A stretch of DNA of 37,321 nt from JABMPO01 sp964539785 (lineage in GTDB: Bacteria; Fidelibacterota; Marinisomatia; Marinisomatales; TCS56). How positions within the stretch are numbered: the stretch's first letter is position 1; every line of letters starts with the position of its first letter. The DNA lies in contig CAZIJQ010000024.1 of the NCBI GenBank assembly GCA_964539785.1, positions 1-37,321 of the forward strand. Direction: 5' to 3'. This document shows positions 1-7,792 of the stretch, in pieces. The notes under the pieces are model-generated. The model was not told the DNA's origin. It searched no databases and saw nothing but the letters and a program-made list of their open reading frames with translations. The position numbers were made by a program, and so were the translations under genes.

Positions 1-29
1 ACACCCGAAAGCCACTACTTTGGGTATAC

Positions 30-959
30 CTACCGGAAGTACTTCCTTATTTCAGTTAAGCCATAGACTGAGCAAATCCACACGTTGCCGGTTTGATCCA
101 CACTGATTGAATAGGGTGCAATTACACTGGCCCTGTTTGGGTCGACTGAATCGATTCTGAATAAGTCTAGCAATCCACTGTTGATATTATATTTATACAC
201 GCCCAGGGGAAAAACTGCGATCCAGAGGGTGCTGTCAATTTGGTTGTAACTTAAGGCTGAGATAAAGTTATTATTGACACGATTTGGCTTGATAATGTCC
301 GGATGGATCGTCGTGAAATCACCACTGTCAATATTATATTTCACAAGGTAGCCACTTGCAGTGCCGATCCAGAGGATACCAGCAGGGTATTCTGTCAAGC
401 AGGTAATATTGTCGTCCGCCAACCCGGGAGTATCATCCTGGAGAAATACGGTAAAGGTTTTTGAATCATTATTTAAGCGGTTGAGACCCTTTTTAGTGCC
501 CACCCAGAGTTTATCTCGTGAATCTGCCAGCAGGGATGTTATGTGATTACTGCTCAGGGAGCCGAGATCATTTAGTCGGTGGCTGAAATTTTCAAATTGC
601 TGATTGAACTGATCGAAACGGTCCAGACCACCCCCTTCAGTTCCGATCCACAGATCGCCATTGCTGTCCTCACAAATCGCCTGTATTATATTGTGGGACA
701 GACTGAGTGAATCCTGGGGATCGTGATAGAAGGTCTTAAAATGATACCCGTCGAAACGATTCAGACCATACCGGGTTCCGAACCACATAAAGCCGTATTT
801 ATCCTGAGTCACACAAAATACTGTATTCTGAGATAAACCCTGTTCAGTTGAATAATTGTTAAAACGAACCGGGAAAGTGGAGGCAGTTAGATTAGCGCAG
901 AGGAACAATATGCCAGTAAAATAACCTGGGTAGCTGATCAATTTGCTGTTGAATTTCAA
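30..959 (-). CDS. Two-component-type Reg_prop beta-propeller protein, N-terminal fragment
   Basis: The 309-residue product starts with a signal peptide (about residues 1-27, hydrophobic stretch ending ANLTAS). It continues with repeated Reg_prop blades of the form D-x-x-G-x-x-W-[FI]-G-T-x-x-G-L-x-R-[FL], seen near residues 50-70, 95-115, 145-162, 193-205 and 288-300. In known families these propellers are the periplasmic sensor half of hybrid histidine kinases or of GGDEF or helix-turn-helix regulators, with about 12-14 blades followed by a Y_Y_Y domain. Here only about a third of that length is present before a TAG at 30-32, and a second in-frame TAG follows at 15-17. Either the gene is a broken remnant or the rest lies in another frame beyond the window edge. 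The family call is secure. Whether the fragment functions is not. Confidence 0.65.
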   Translation of the reverse strand: MKFNSKLISYPGYFTGILFLCANLTASTFPVRFNNYSTEQGLSQNTVFCVTQDKYGFMWFGTRYGLNRFDGYHFKTFYHDPQDSLSLSHNIIQAICEDSNGDLWIGTEGGGLDRFDQFNQQFENFSHRLNDLGSLSSNHITSLLADSRDKLWVGTKKGLNRLNNDSKTFTVFLQDDTPGLADDNITCLTEYPAGILWIGTASGYLVKYNIDSGDFTTIHPDIIKPNRVNNNFISALSYNQIDSTLWIAVFPLGVYKYNINSGLLDLFRIDSVDPNRASVIAPYSISVDQTGNVWICSVYGLTEIRKYFR

Positions 960-1053
960 TTAATTGTTAAAATAGTGGTTTGTAATTAAAAAGATACAGT
1001 TATCAATTTGAATTAACAAGCGTTCAATTGTCTGAAAATAGCAGCAAATCAAG

Positions 1054-1087
1054 GAAAAGCCCGCTACTGAATTGTACCGGGCTTTTC
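1054..1087 (-). terminator. Intrinsic terminator of the spermidine-synthase-like gene
   Basis: A perfect 10-bp stem (GAAAAGCCCG at 1054-1063 against CGGGCTTTTC at 1078-1087) encloses a 14-nt loop, in which TAC and GTA can add three more pairs. It begins 24 bp past the stop codon at 1111 on the minus strand. The descending arm ends in GGGCTTTT, which gives the GC-rich stem and U-run expected of Rho-independent termination. The A-run on the other side could give weaker termination in the plus direction. Confidence 0.8.
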
Positions 1088-1110
1088 ACATCTTAGATTA
1101 ATAATCTGGA

Positions 1111-3336
1111 CTAAGATTTAGCCAGCACAACACCTGCTAACAAATAGCAGATTGCTGCTAGGCTCAATGCCACTGAATAACCCCAGGCAAAAGCAATTAG
1201 CAAAACAACTACTGAACCGATTACCGAGGCAGCTCCATTTACCGCAAAGCCCCAATCAATTAGAGCTCCAACTTTCTGTGCACCTTTGGGGAAGGGCATT
1301 CCCATGAAAAAACCCAGGGGTGCGATCAGAATGGCCGTGATCAACAGGCGCAGGAATAGTGGTAAGCCTGTCAGTGCGCTGGTAATAAAACCTAGAATAG
1401 TAATATCAATGATGATCCAAAGGGCAATACCGATAAATGGCGTCCACTGTTTAAAGTGTGGCGCCTGGCGGCTGCCAATCCCTGAGCCGACCAACAGGGC
1501 CAGGAGAATCGTGATCAGACTATATACCGATGGACCGATAAACAGGGTATATTTTTGGATCAATACAATCTCAACCATCATGAAAGCAGCGCCGATCAGG
1601 AAGAAATATAACCACGGCTTGGCATGCAGCTTTTCGGTACTGAAGGCATAGGGCAACAGATTCAACGGAATTACCAGGACCACGACGACACCAAGGATAA
1701 TTATTATGAGCAGTTTTGAGAGCGGAAAACCAAAAAATTCGTAGGGCAACACCCGTTCAAATGCTTTGGTATTCAGGTTTTTCCATAAACCCATCTGGGC
1801 CACAAAAGGCCGGTTATCGGTGGCGGGTGAGATATTGACATTGGCCGAATCCTGTTTCGCCTGCCAGCCATTGAGTACAATCCGGTTGATTAAATTGTCA
1901 GCGGTGGAATCCGGTGCGGGATATAGCAGATGGATATAACTATAGTTTTCTTCGTTCAGTTCAATAATGGCATTATTGCGAATATCGTCTGTTAAGGGTT
2001 TTTTTGACAGTAGTAAAGCGTTGCGGCGTAATTGTGGCAGATCGTAGACTGCGAAATGCTGTTGGGGATTGGTGACCCCTTCGACCTCCAAGGCATCCAT
2101 CACTTGCGAGACCAGTCGCGGCATGTAAAACTGGTGTTCCATCATCATGAAGCCATCATCCGAAAGGGCACGCCAGTAATCCTGAAATGCTTCAGTGGTA
2201 AACAGGTAGCTTTCAGCCATAGCGAAAGAACCAGATGCCAGAGCGGCAAATGTATTGGAACTGAGGGAGTAAATGATATCGAAATATCCCGGATGGTTAC
2301 GAACATAAGCCCGGGCATCCTCGGTGGCTACCGTAACCCGCGGGTCCGTATAAATATGGCCGCTGAATTCCGCCAGATCACCGTCGATCATGAGATCGTT
2401 AATATGTTTGATTACTTCTACAGCATGAATATCCGTTGCGCCATACTGCAAGGCTTGAACTACATCGCTGCCACCGCCGGCTCCCAATGACAGAAAGGAA
2501 CAATCCTCGAAACGCTTGATCAGCCATTCCACCGGAATCCCAAATTCAAACAACAGTGAATCCGTTTTATCCCAGTTGCCGTCAAAGCCGTACACCGGTG
2601 AATTGGCAACATTATCAATATTCAACCCGCGGTAATCCTCAGCAAAATCATATATCTTGACCTTACTTTGGGCATCCCAATGGGAATAGATTACCGGTGC
2701 CCGCTCTGGTTTATCCGATTGCAGTAGCGTCTCGGCATTGATTGCCAGCAGAATCATACCGGCTGATAGCAGTAAGGGTAAACTTTTGAGCCAGCCGCGA
2801 CATTCCAGCAGGGCTGCGATCAGGACCGGCAGGGCAATCAGGAAGGTGGCTATCGGTGTACCGAATGTATTCATCAGTACCACAGCCAGAATTACCCCGA
2901 ACCCGGCGCCCAGCAGATCGGCCATGTAAAGTTTGGGCATATCCTGATGATTTTGTTTGAACAGAATTGCCAATGCCATTCCACCCAGTAAATAGGTTGA
3001 GCTGAGTAATAGAATTGTCAGGACCAGTTTGCCTACCATGGCCCAACTGGTGAAAACGGCTGAAAATTTTAATCCCAGGGTAAATACAATCGGTGGCCCG
3101 ATCAGGGACATGAAAGCCGTTAGCGCTAATATCAATCCCAGAGAATTATTACGTTCCAGTACCGGGAATAGTCGAATTGCCAGGGCTCCAAGCCCCAACC
3201 CCAGCACAGCGAGTGATAATACTAAAAAGGCGAAAGTATAGAAAAATTCTGCTGAAAAGATGCGTGTCCAGGCCAGCTCAAGAGCCAGCAGGGATAATGA
3301 TAAAAGGGCAATTGTAATATATTTGGTCTGATTCAT
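1111..3336 (-). CDS. Membrane-embedded spermidine-synthase-like SAM-binding protein
   Basis: The 741-residue product has three parts. About seven membrane helices occupy residues 5-205. A cytosolic spermidine-synthase-like Rossmann domain follows, with a glycine-rich SAM loop GAGGGSD near 285-291 and an acidic ED near 338. A second block of about six or seven helices runs from about 555 to the end. The catalytic region of true aminopropyltransferases (VDS-x-DP) is replaced by IIYSLSSNTFAAL. This matches the widespread fused membrane family with SLxDTxAA at this point, whose substrate is unknown. Polyamine synthesis should therefore not be assumed. A longer reading from 3405 is open, but the ATG at 3336 is preceded by AGGATCAGGA and starts directly at the first helix, so I chose it. 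The gene stands alone, is divergent from the DUF3581 gene and ends at a clear terminator. Confidence 0.8.
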   Translation of the reverse strand: MNQTKYITIALLSLSLLALELAWTRIFSAEFFYTFAFLVLSLAVLGLGLGALAIRLFPVLERNNSLGLILALTAFMSLIGPPIVFTLGLKFSAVFTSWAMVGKLVLTILLLSSTYLLGGMALAILFKQNHQDMPKLYMADLLGAGFGVILAVVLMNTFGTPIATFLIALPVLIAALLECRGWLKSLPLLLSAGMILLAINAETLLQSDKPERAPVIYSHWDAQSKVKIYDFAEDYRGLNIDNVANSPVYGFDGNWDKTDSLLFEFGIPVEWLIKRFEDCSFLSLGAGGGSDVVQALQYGATDIHAVEVIKHINDLMIDGDLAEFSGHIYTDPRVTVATEDARAYVRNHPGYFDIIYSLSSNTFAALASGSFAMAESYLFTTEAFQDYWRALSDDGFMMMEHQFYMPRLVSQVMDALEVEGVTNPQQHFAVYDLPQLRRNALLLSKKPLTDDIRNNAIIELNEENYSYIHLLYPAPDSTADNLINRIVLNGWQAKQDSANVNISPATDNRPFVAQMGLWKNLNTKAFERVLPYEFFGFPLSKLLIIIILGVVVVLVIPLNLLPYAFSTEKLHAKPWLYFFLIGAAFMMVEIVLIQKYTLFIGPSVYSLITILLALLVGSGIGSRQAPHFKQWTPFIGIALWIIIDITILGFITSALTGLPLFLRLLITAILIAPLGFFMGMPFPKGAQKVGALIDWGFAVNGAASVIGSVVVLLIAFAWGYSVALSLAAICYLLAGVVLAKS

Positions 3337-3530
3337 TCCTGATCCTGCATTTCGTCGTTGGTGCTGGCGGGCTATCAAGTTGGAACGCAGTCCTCCCGCT
3401 CTCATAAGTATGATCAGACACGTTTAACAGGATAAAGTTGTCTGGTTAATTGTCTGTTTCCACTATTATTCAAATTACGGTGGCGTATCTAAAACCTGCC
3501 AAGTTTAATGATCGGTTCTTAATATTCCCC

Positions 3531-4244
3531 ATGTTTTTAAATCGATTTTACTCTGAAATAAATGGTATAGTACGTATCAGTGCTGATCAGGCCAGTAGTT
3601 TTGCCAAGGATATTTCCGGCGATTTTAATCCAATTCATGACCCGGGTAATAAATATTATTGTGTGCCTGGCGATTTACTGTTCGCCCTGGTCCTAGCCAA
3701 GTATGGTGTAAGTCAGAGCATGCAGTTCACTTTTACCGGAATGGTGCGTAATGGTGCGGAACTGCGATTCCCCGACTCACCAGGAGATCAGTTCGCAATC
3801 ACAGATCAGAAAGATAAAACCTGTCTGCGGGTTGATCGTAACGGGGAAATCAACTCAAACACTAACCTGATTGAACAGCTTATACAAAAGTATGTCGCTT
3901 TTTCTGGCCAGAATTTCCCCCATATTCTGGTTCCTTTGATGGCCCAGCATCAGGTTATGGTTAATCCCGCCCGACCTTTGGTAATATACGACAGCATGTC
4001 TATTACTCTCGATCATCTATCACTTACCGAACCCACGTTGGAACTGACGGAAACCACCTTGGAGATCACCAGCAAGCGCGCCGAAGCCCGGCTGCATTTC
4101 AAGGTGAATGAAAATAATGAGTCAATTGGAACCGGATTTAAGAAATTGATCCTGAGCGGCTTGCGGCCTTACGAGGAGGAAAGGGTTCTAGAAATGAGTG
4201 AAATTTATCTGGCACGCCGGGCTGCGTACCAGTCAGCGCCCTGA
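3531..4244 (+). CDS. DUF3581 family protein (hotdog/MaoC-like)
   Basis: The 237-residue cytosolic protein has the conserved features I associate with DUF3581. These are FAKDISGDFNPIHD near residues 24-37, CVPGDLLFALVLAKYG shortly after, then YVAFSGQNFPHILVPLM and RPLVIYDSM in the middle, and GLRPYEEE near the C terminus. The GDFNPIHD motif resembles the catalytic D-x-N-P-x-H segment of MaoC/hotdog hydratases, so acyl-CoA or a similar substrate is possible, but no function is established. The frame is open from 3450. The ATG at 3531 is preferred because the family begins at MFLxxFY. No good ribosome binding site is visible. Its last base lies three bases from the stop of the convergent GH13 gene. 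As I know it, the family is mainly gammaproteobacterial, which makes this copy unusual if the host is an FCB bacterium. Confidence 0.65.
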   Translation: MFLNRFYSEINGIVRISADQASSFAKDISGDFNPIHDPGNKYYCVPGDLLFALVLAKYGVSQSMQFTFTGMVRNGAELRFPDSPGDQFAITDQKDKTCLRVDRNGEINSNTNLIEQLIQKYVAFSGQNFPHILVPLMAQHQVMVNPARPLVIYDSMSITLDHLSLTEPTLELTETTLEITSKRAEARLHFKVNENNESIGTGFKKLILSGLRPYEEERVLEMSEIYLARRAAYQSAP

Positions 4245-4247
4245 CTA

Positions 4248-7200
4248 TTATTCCAATTCTTCCAAAAGTTTTTCCAGTTGAAATTCAGATCTAATAGTCG
4301 CTCCTTGCCAGTGTTGGAGTAGATTTAACAGTTCATCAACAGGACGATTAACACCAGTTAAATCCACAAAGGCTATAACAGTCAGCCACTGGATCAGTTC
4401 ATCAAAACTTTCCTGATTGAACCAGATTATTCCATCAAACGAATTGATTCCCAGAAAATTGTGAATCTGTCCATCATCTAATAGACTACGGAATAATTGA
4501 CGTGAATCATCGATTTTAGCTTCGGTTATATGATGTTGATACCGGCACATGATTTTGATCAGTAATATTCTGCCTTCGATTTGCTCAACCGCTAAACCGG
4601 CCGCCGAAAGAATATTTGTCATGGGCCGCTCCAATCCCAGCTCACTGATCAGTCGCCGGCTGAAGCGTGGGTATTCAACAGGATTCACTGCTTTACCAAT
4701 TGATCGTAGAAACGCCCAGATTCGTAGTGTAGCAATATTAGTTTCATCAGATAATTTGATCTTTAAACAATCAAAATCAGCTTTTTTTGCACCAATTACT
4801 GGGTTAAGAAATTGATCGATAAGGGTGTCGGATTGGACAATTTCCGCTGCTAATTTTTCTACAGCCAATTGGCTGTCTGATAATTTGACAATTTCGGCTG
4901 CTAATTTTTTGATGGCTGCCGATTGTGGTTTATTAAAGGCAGCAGAAAACGAGTTGCGAACTGGTTTCAGGAACAAATCTTTTATCGATTCTTCAGTGCT
5001 GCTGACACCCTGACCGTTTAAAGCATCGTGCAATTGGCCGTAGCGCCCGTATTGATCATCCCAGACTTCCCGCATTTCCCAGAAAACCTGGTACTGGTAA
5101 CCGCGTAAACTGACTGGCAACCCCTGTAAATGAATGTCACTGGCGCGGCGAATAAATTCTAATCCCGAGATGTGTTCGCGGAAAATCAGAAAACAGTCGG
5201 TGGCATTAGGTATGGCAAGGGCTTGTGCCAAATCCGTTTGCTGTAAATTCGAAGTGTCATCAACTGATTTATCATTGAAAGCCGCAGAAGTGCGTAACCA
5301 GCCACTGGCCTGCTGATAGGCATTATTATAGATAACCAAGGCCTGCTCATTTCCAAGGCGATTAGTATAGGCAAATACATTCTCATTCACAGTTCCGTCA
5401 GTTTCATATAAATCGAATAACCTGAATTTTTCTACTTCAGCAAACAGATAGCGCTTACGCATTACCGGGAAAATATCCCTCTCATGGCGACTGACGATAT
5501 CTTCATCAGGGTGTTCGTCCCAATAAGCATGACGGAATTCCATGCCGTATTTCTCATGGTAACCTTCAATCTGTCCGTGTCCGAACATTGGCAGGCCCGG
5601 CATGGTAAGCATCAGCATGGTAACACCGAAATATTTATCGCCGCTACCGAATTGAACCACAGCCGTTTCTTCGTCAGGATTATTGAGGAAATTCACGAAG
5701 CGTTTCAATATCTCGGGATCGAATTCGATGGTGTTTTTTATCGTCTGGCGATACTTGGCGTTTTCTTCCATTTTCAGCATGTTCATGAAAGCGCTGTTAT
5801 ACACGCGGTGCATTCCCAAAGTGCGGACAAAATAGCCTTCCATCATCCAGAAAGCTTCTGCCAATAACAGGGTGTGGGGAACTTCCGTGGCAACCCGATC
5901 CACCACTTCCCGCCAGAATTCCTGCGGGAAGAAGCGGTTGAATTCGGCCTTTGATAAACCGTGTTCAGCCCGGGATGGGATGTCGCCACCGCTACCCGGT
6001 TCCGGGAACCACAGGCGCTGAAAATGGCGTTTTGCCAGGGTCATGGCTGCATCAAAGCGGATAATCGGAGTCTGTCGGGCCACATAAATTATAGTTTGGA
6101 TAACCGCTTCACGGACTTGCGGCAGCAGATAATTTAGCTGGGCCGTGTCGTTCCAGGGCATGGTTGTGCCGTCGTTGCCGTGATAAATATAACGCACCTG
6201 TCCGCTGGAGTTATCCACATGCTGGAATACTACAGCAGCATCGCTGCGTTCAAAATAGTGATCCTCGATCCGCAGGCTGATTCGTTCATCTTCAGATAAA
6301 TTACCCGATTCGAATTTATAGGCTGGGAAGGGGGGCTGATCAATTTGGACGTACCAATCCGGGTGCTCGATCAGCCAGTCGGCGTCAAGTCCGGTGTGAT
6401 TGGGTACCATGTCGCTGGCGAGACGAATGCCGCGCTGCCAACAGCGGGCTTTCAGGTTTTCCAGGGCATCTGGACCACCCAGTGATTCCGCGATTACGTA
6501 GCGTTTAAGGGCATAAGCGGAGGCTTCCGCGTCTGGGTTACCACACCATTGCTTGATTTTTTTTGAGACCGTGCTTCGCTCCCACAAGCCAATCAGCCAC
6601 AGGGTGGTGAAGCCGTAGTTCGCCAGCCGATCCAGCTCCTCATCGGGAATTTGATCGAGGCGCTCCACTGGCCGCTGGTATTGCTGCTCCAGTTGATCCA
6701 GCCAGACCAGGGTATTTTTAGCGATCATTACAACCCGTGGCATCCATTCGCTGTCCGGACTAAATCGTTCGTACTCTTCGTCACCAAGACCAAATTGCAG
6801 GATCGGAGCCTCACCGGGACCCAATCCTCGATGTTTCTGTTCTTCTGCCATGAAGTCGAGACTGCGCAACAGGCGCATCAGATAGGTACCCAATAAATCG
6901 CCCCAGTTATCACTCATATATTTGAGTTGACCAGCTAATGAATTCGGCGATTGTTTAGCTGGTTCCCGGAGCATTTCGATTAGATTTTGCAGTTTAGGAC
7001 CGTAGGGGGGCTGGGTGCTGAAAAACGTTAGAATGTCATCCATTAATTGGCGATACCCGGTCGAGTCTTCCAGGTTTTCGTCATCGAATAAGAGCCTGAA
7101 TGGCGCAAAGGCCGGATTAAGATTAGCCAGCCAGTGCAGTACCATTTCTTCCAGAGCCAGCGCCCGGTTGGGCAAGCCTTCGGATGTGTCCAATAAATAT

Positions 7201-7619
7201 TCTTGAGCGGTCAGGTTATCTTTATACACAGCCACCGGGGGGAATGCCGTAATAAATTTCTCCAGTGCCGAATCGATCTTGGTTGCCCCAAATTCATCGT
7301 CGAGGTGCTCGAGAGCGGCAGTAATAACTTCCGGTTTTACTTGTTCAATATAACGATCAACTACGAAATGCAGGATTTCATCGATCAGTCCCATAGCATT
7401 GAGATCGGAGGCCTGCAAGTTGCCAGAAGTTAATTCATTCAGTTTTTGGACAATCTGATGGGCGGCTTCATTGTTTATGAGGACTACATTGCCGTTCAGG
7501 GCAAATAATATTTCATCCAGATCGAGCTGGTCGCGCAGATCGCGGGCCAGGTGAAATTCCCGTAAAGCTGTATTGGTAGATATTTTTTTAGCTGGTGCTA
7601 TTGTGATAATTTTATGCAT
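4248..7619 (-). CDS. Giant GH13 alpha-amylase-family glycoside hydrolase or transferase
   Basis: The 1123-residue product has no signal peptide and is probably cytosolic. Residues 1 to about 310 are helical and unrecognised. The (beta/alpha)8 GH13 barrel follows: GFTTLWLIGLWE near 336, region I DMVPNHTG near 403-410, region II RFDAAM with the nucleophile Asp near 523, region III LLLAEAFW with the acid/base Glu near 590, and region IV reading NNPDEE near 646-651. Region IV normally reads NHD, and here Pro replaces His before the Asp. After the barrel comes about 350 residues of mostly helical C-terminal sequence without a recognised domain. Typical GH13 enzymes are 450-700 residues long. An alpha-glucan enzyme acting on internal glycogen or maltodextrin is likely, but I cannot assign a reaction. 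A 17-codon tandem duplication (KLAAEIV twice) lies in the C-terminal part. Confidence 0.8.
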   Translation of the reverse strand: MHKIITIAPAKKISTNTALREFHLARDLRDQLDLDEILFALNGNVVLINNEAAHQIVQKLNELTSGNLQASDLNAMGLIDEILHFVVDRYIEQVKPEVITAALEHLDDEFGATKIDSALEKFITAFPPVAVYKDNLTAQEYLLDTSEGLPNRALALEEMVLHWLANLNPAFAPFRLLFDDENLEDSTGYRQLMDDILTFFSTQPPYGPKLQNLIEMLREPAKQSPNSLAGQLKYMSDNWGDLLGTYLMRLLRSLDFMAEEQKHRGLGPGEAPILQFGLGDEEYERFSPDSEWMPRVVMIAKNTLVWLDQLEQQYQRPVERLDQIPDEELDRLANYGFTTLWLIGLWERSTVSKKIKQWCGNPDAEASAYALKRYVIAESLGGPDALENLKARCWQRGIRLASDMVPNHTGLDADWLIEHPDWYVQIDQPPFPAYKFESGNLSEDERISLRIEDHYFERSDAAVVFQHVDNSSGQVRYIYHGNDGTTMPWNDTAQLNYLLPQVREAVIQTIIYVARQTPIIRFDAAMTLAKRHFQRLWFPEPGSGGDIPSRAEHGLSKAEFNRFFPQEFWREVVDRVATEVPHTLLLAEAFWMMEGYFVRTLGMHRVYNSAFMNMLKMEENAKYRQTIKNTIEFDPEILKRFVNFLNNPDEETAVVQFGSGDKYFGVTMLMLTMPGLPMFGHGQIEGYHEKYGMEFRHAYWDEHPDEDIVSRHERDIFPVMRKRYLFAEVEKFRLFDLYETDGTVNENVFAYTNRLGNEQALVIYNNAYQQASGWLRTSAAFNDKSVDDTSNLQQTDLAQALAIPNATDCFLIFREHISGLEFIRRASDIHLQGLPVSLRGYQYQVFWEMREVWDDQYGRYGQLHDALNGQGVSSTEESIKDLFLKPVRNSFSAAFNKPQSAAIKKLAAEIVKLSDSQLAVEKLAAEIVQSDTLIDQFLNPVIGAKKADFDCLKIKLSDETNIATLRIWAFLRSIGKAVNPVEYPRFSRRLISELGLERPMTNILSAAGLAVEQIEGRILLIKIMCRYQHHITEAKIDDSRQLFRSLLDDGQIHNFLGINSFDGIIWFNQESFDELIQWLTVIAFVDLTGVNRPVDELLNLLQHWQGATIRSEFQLEKLLEELE

Positions 7620-7792
7620 TTATCTCTGGATCAATTCGGTTTATGAAACCAGTTTGGTAGTAGTGTCAAACGATAACCGCACATGTGCCGGAAACCTGGG
7701 GCAAATTTACATAATAATTATTCATATTTTCCCTGTTCTACAGCATTGATTCCAAGCTAATTTATCTGATCAATTATCGAGCGGAGGTTTGC

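Noticed and set aside
3337..3405. Longer start of the spermidine-synthase-like protein at 3405
   Set aside because: The extra 23 residues are polar and unlike the family start, and no ribosome binding site precedes 3405, while AGGATCAGGA precedes the ATG at 3336.
3450..3530. Longer start of the DUF3581 protein at 3450
   Set aside because: The family begins at the MFLxxFY segment that starts at 3531; the 27 extra residues have no counterpart that I know.
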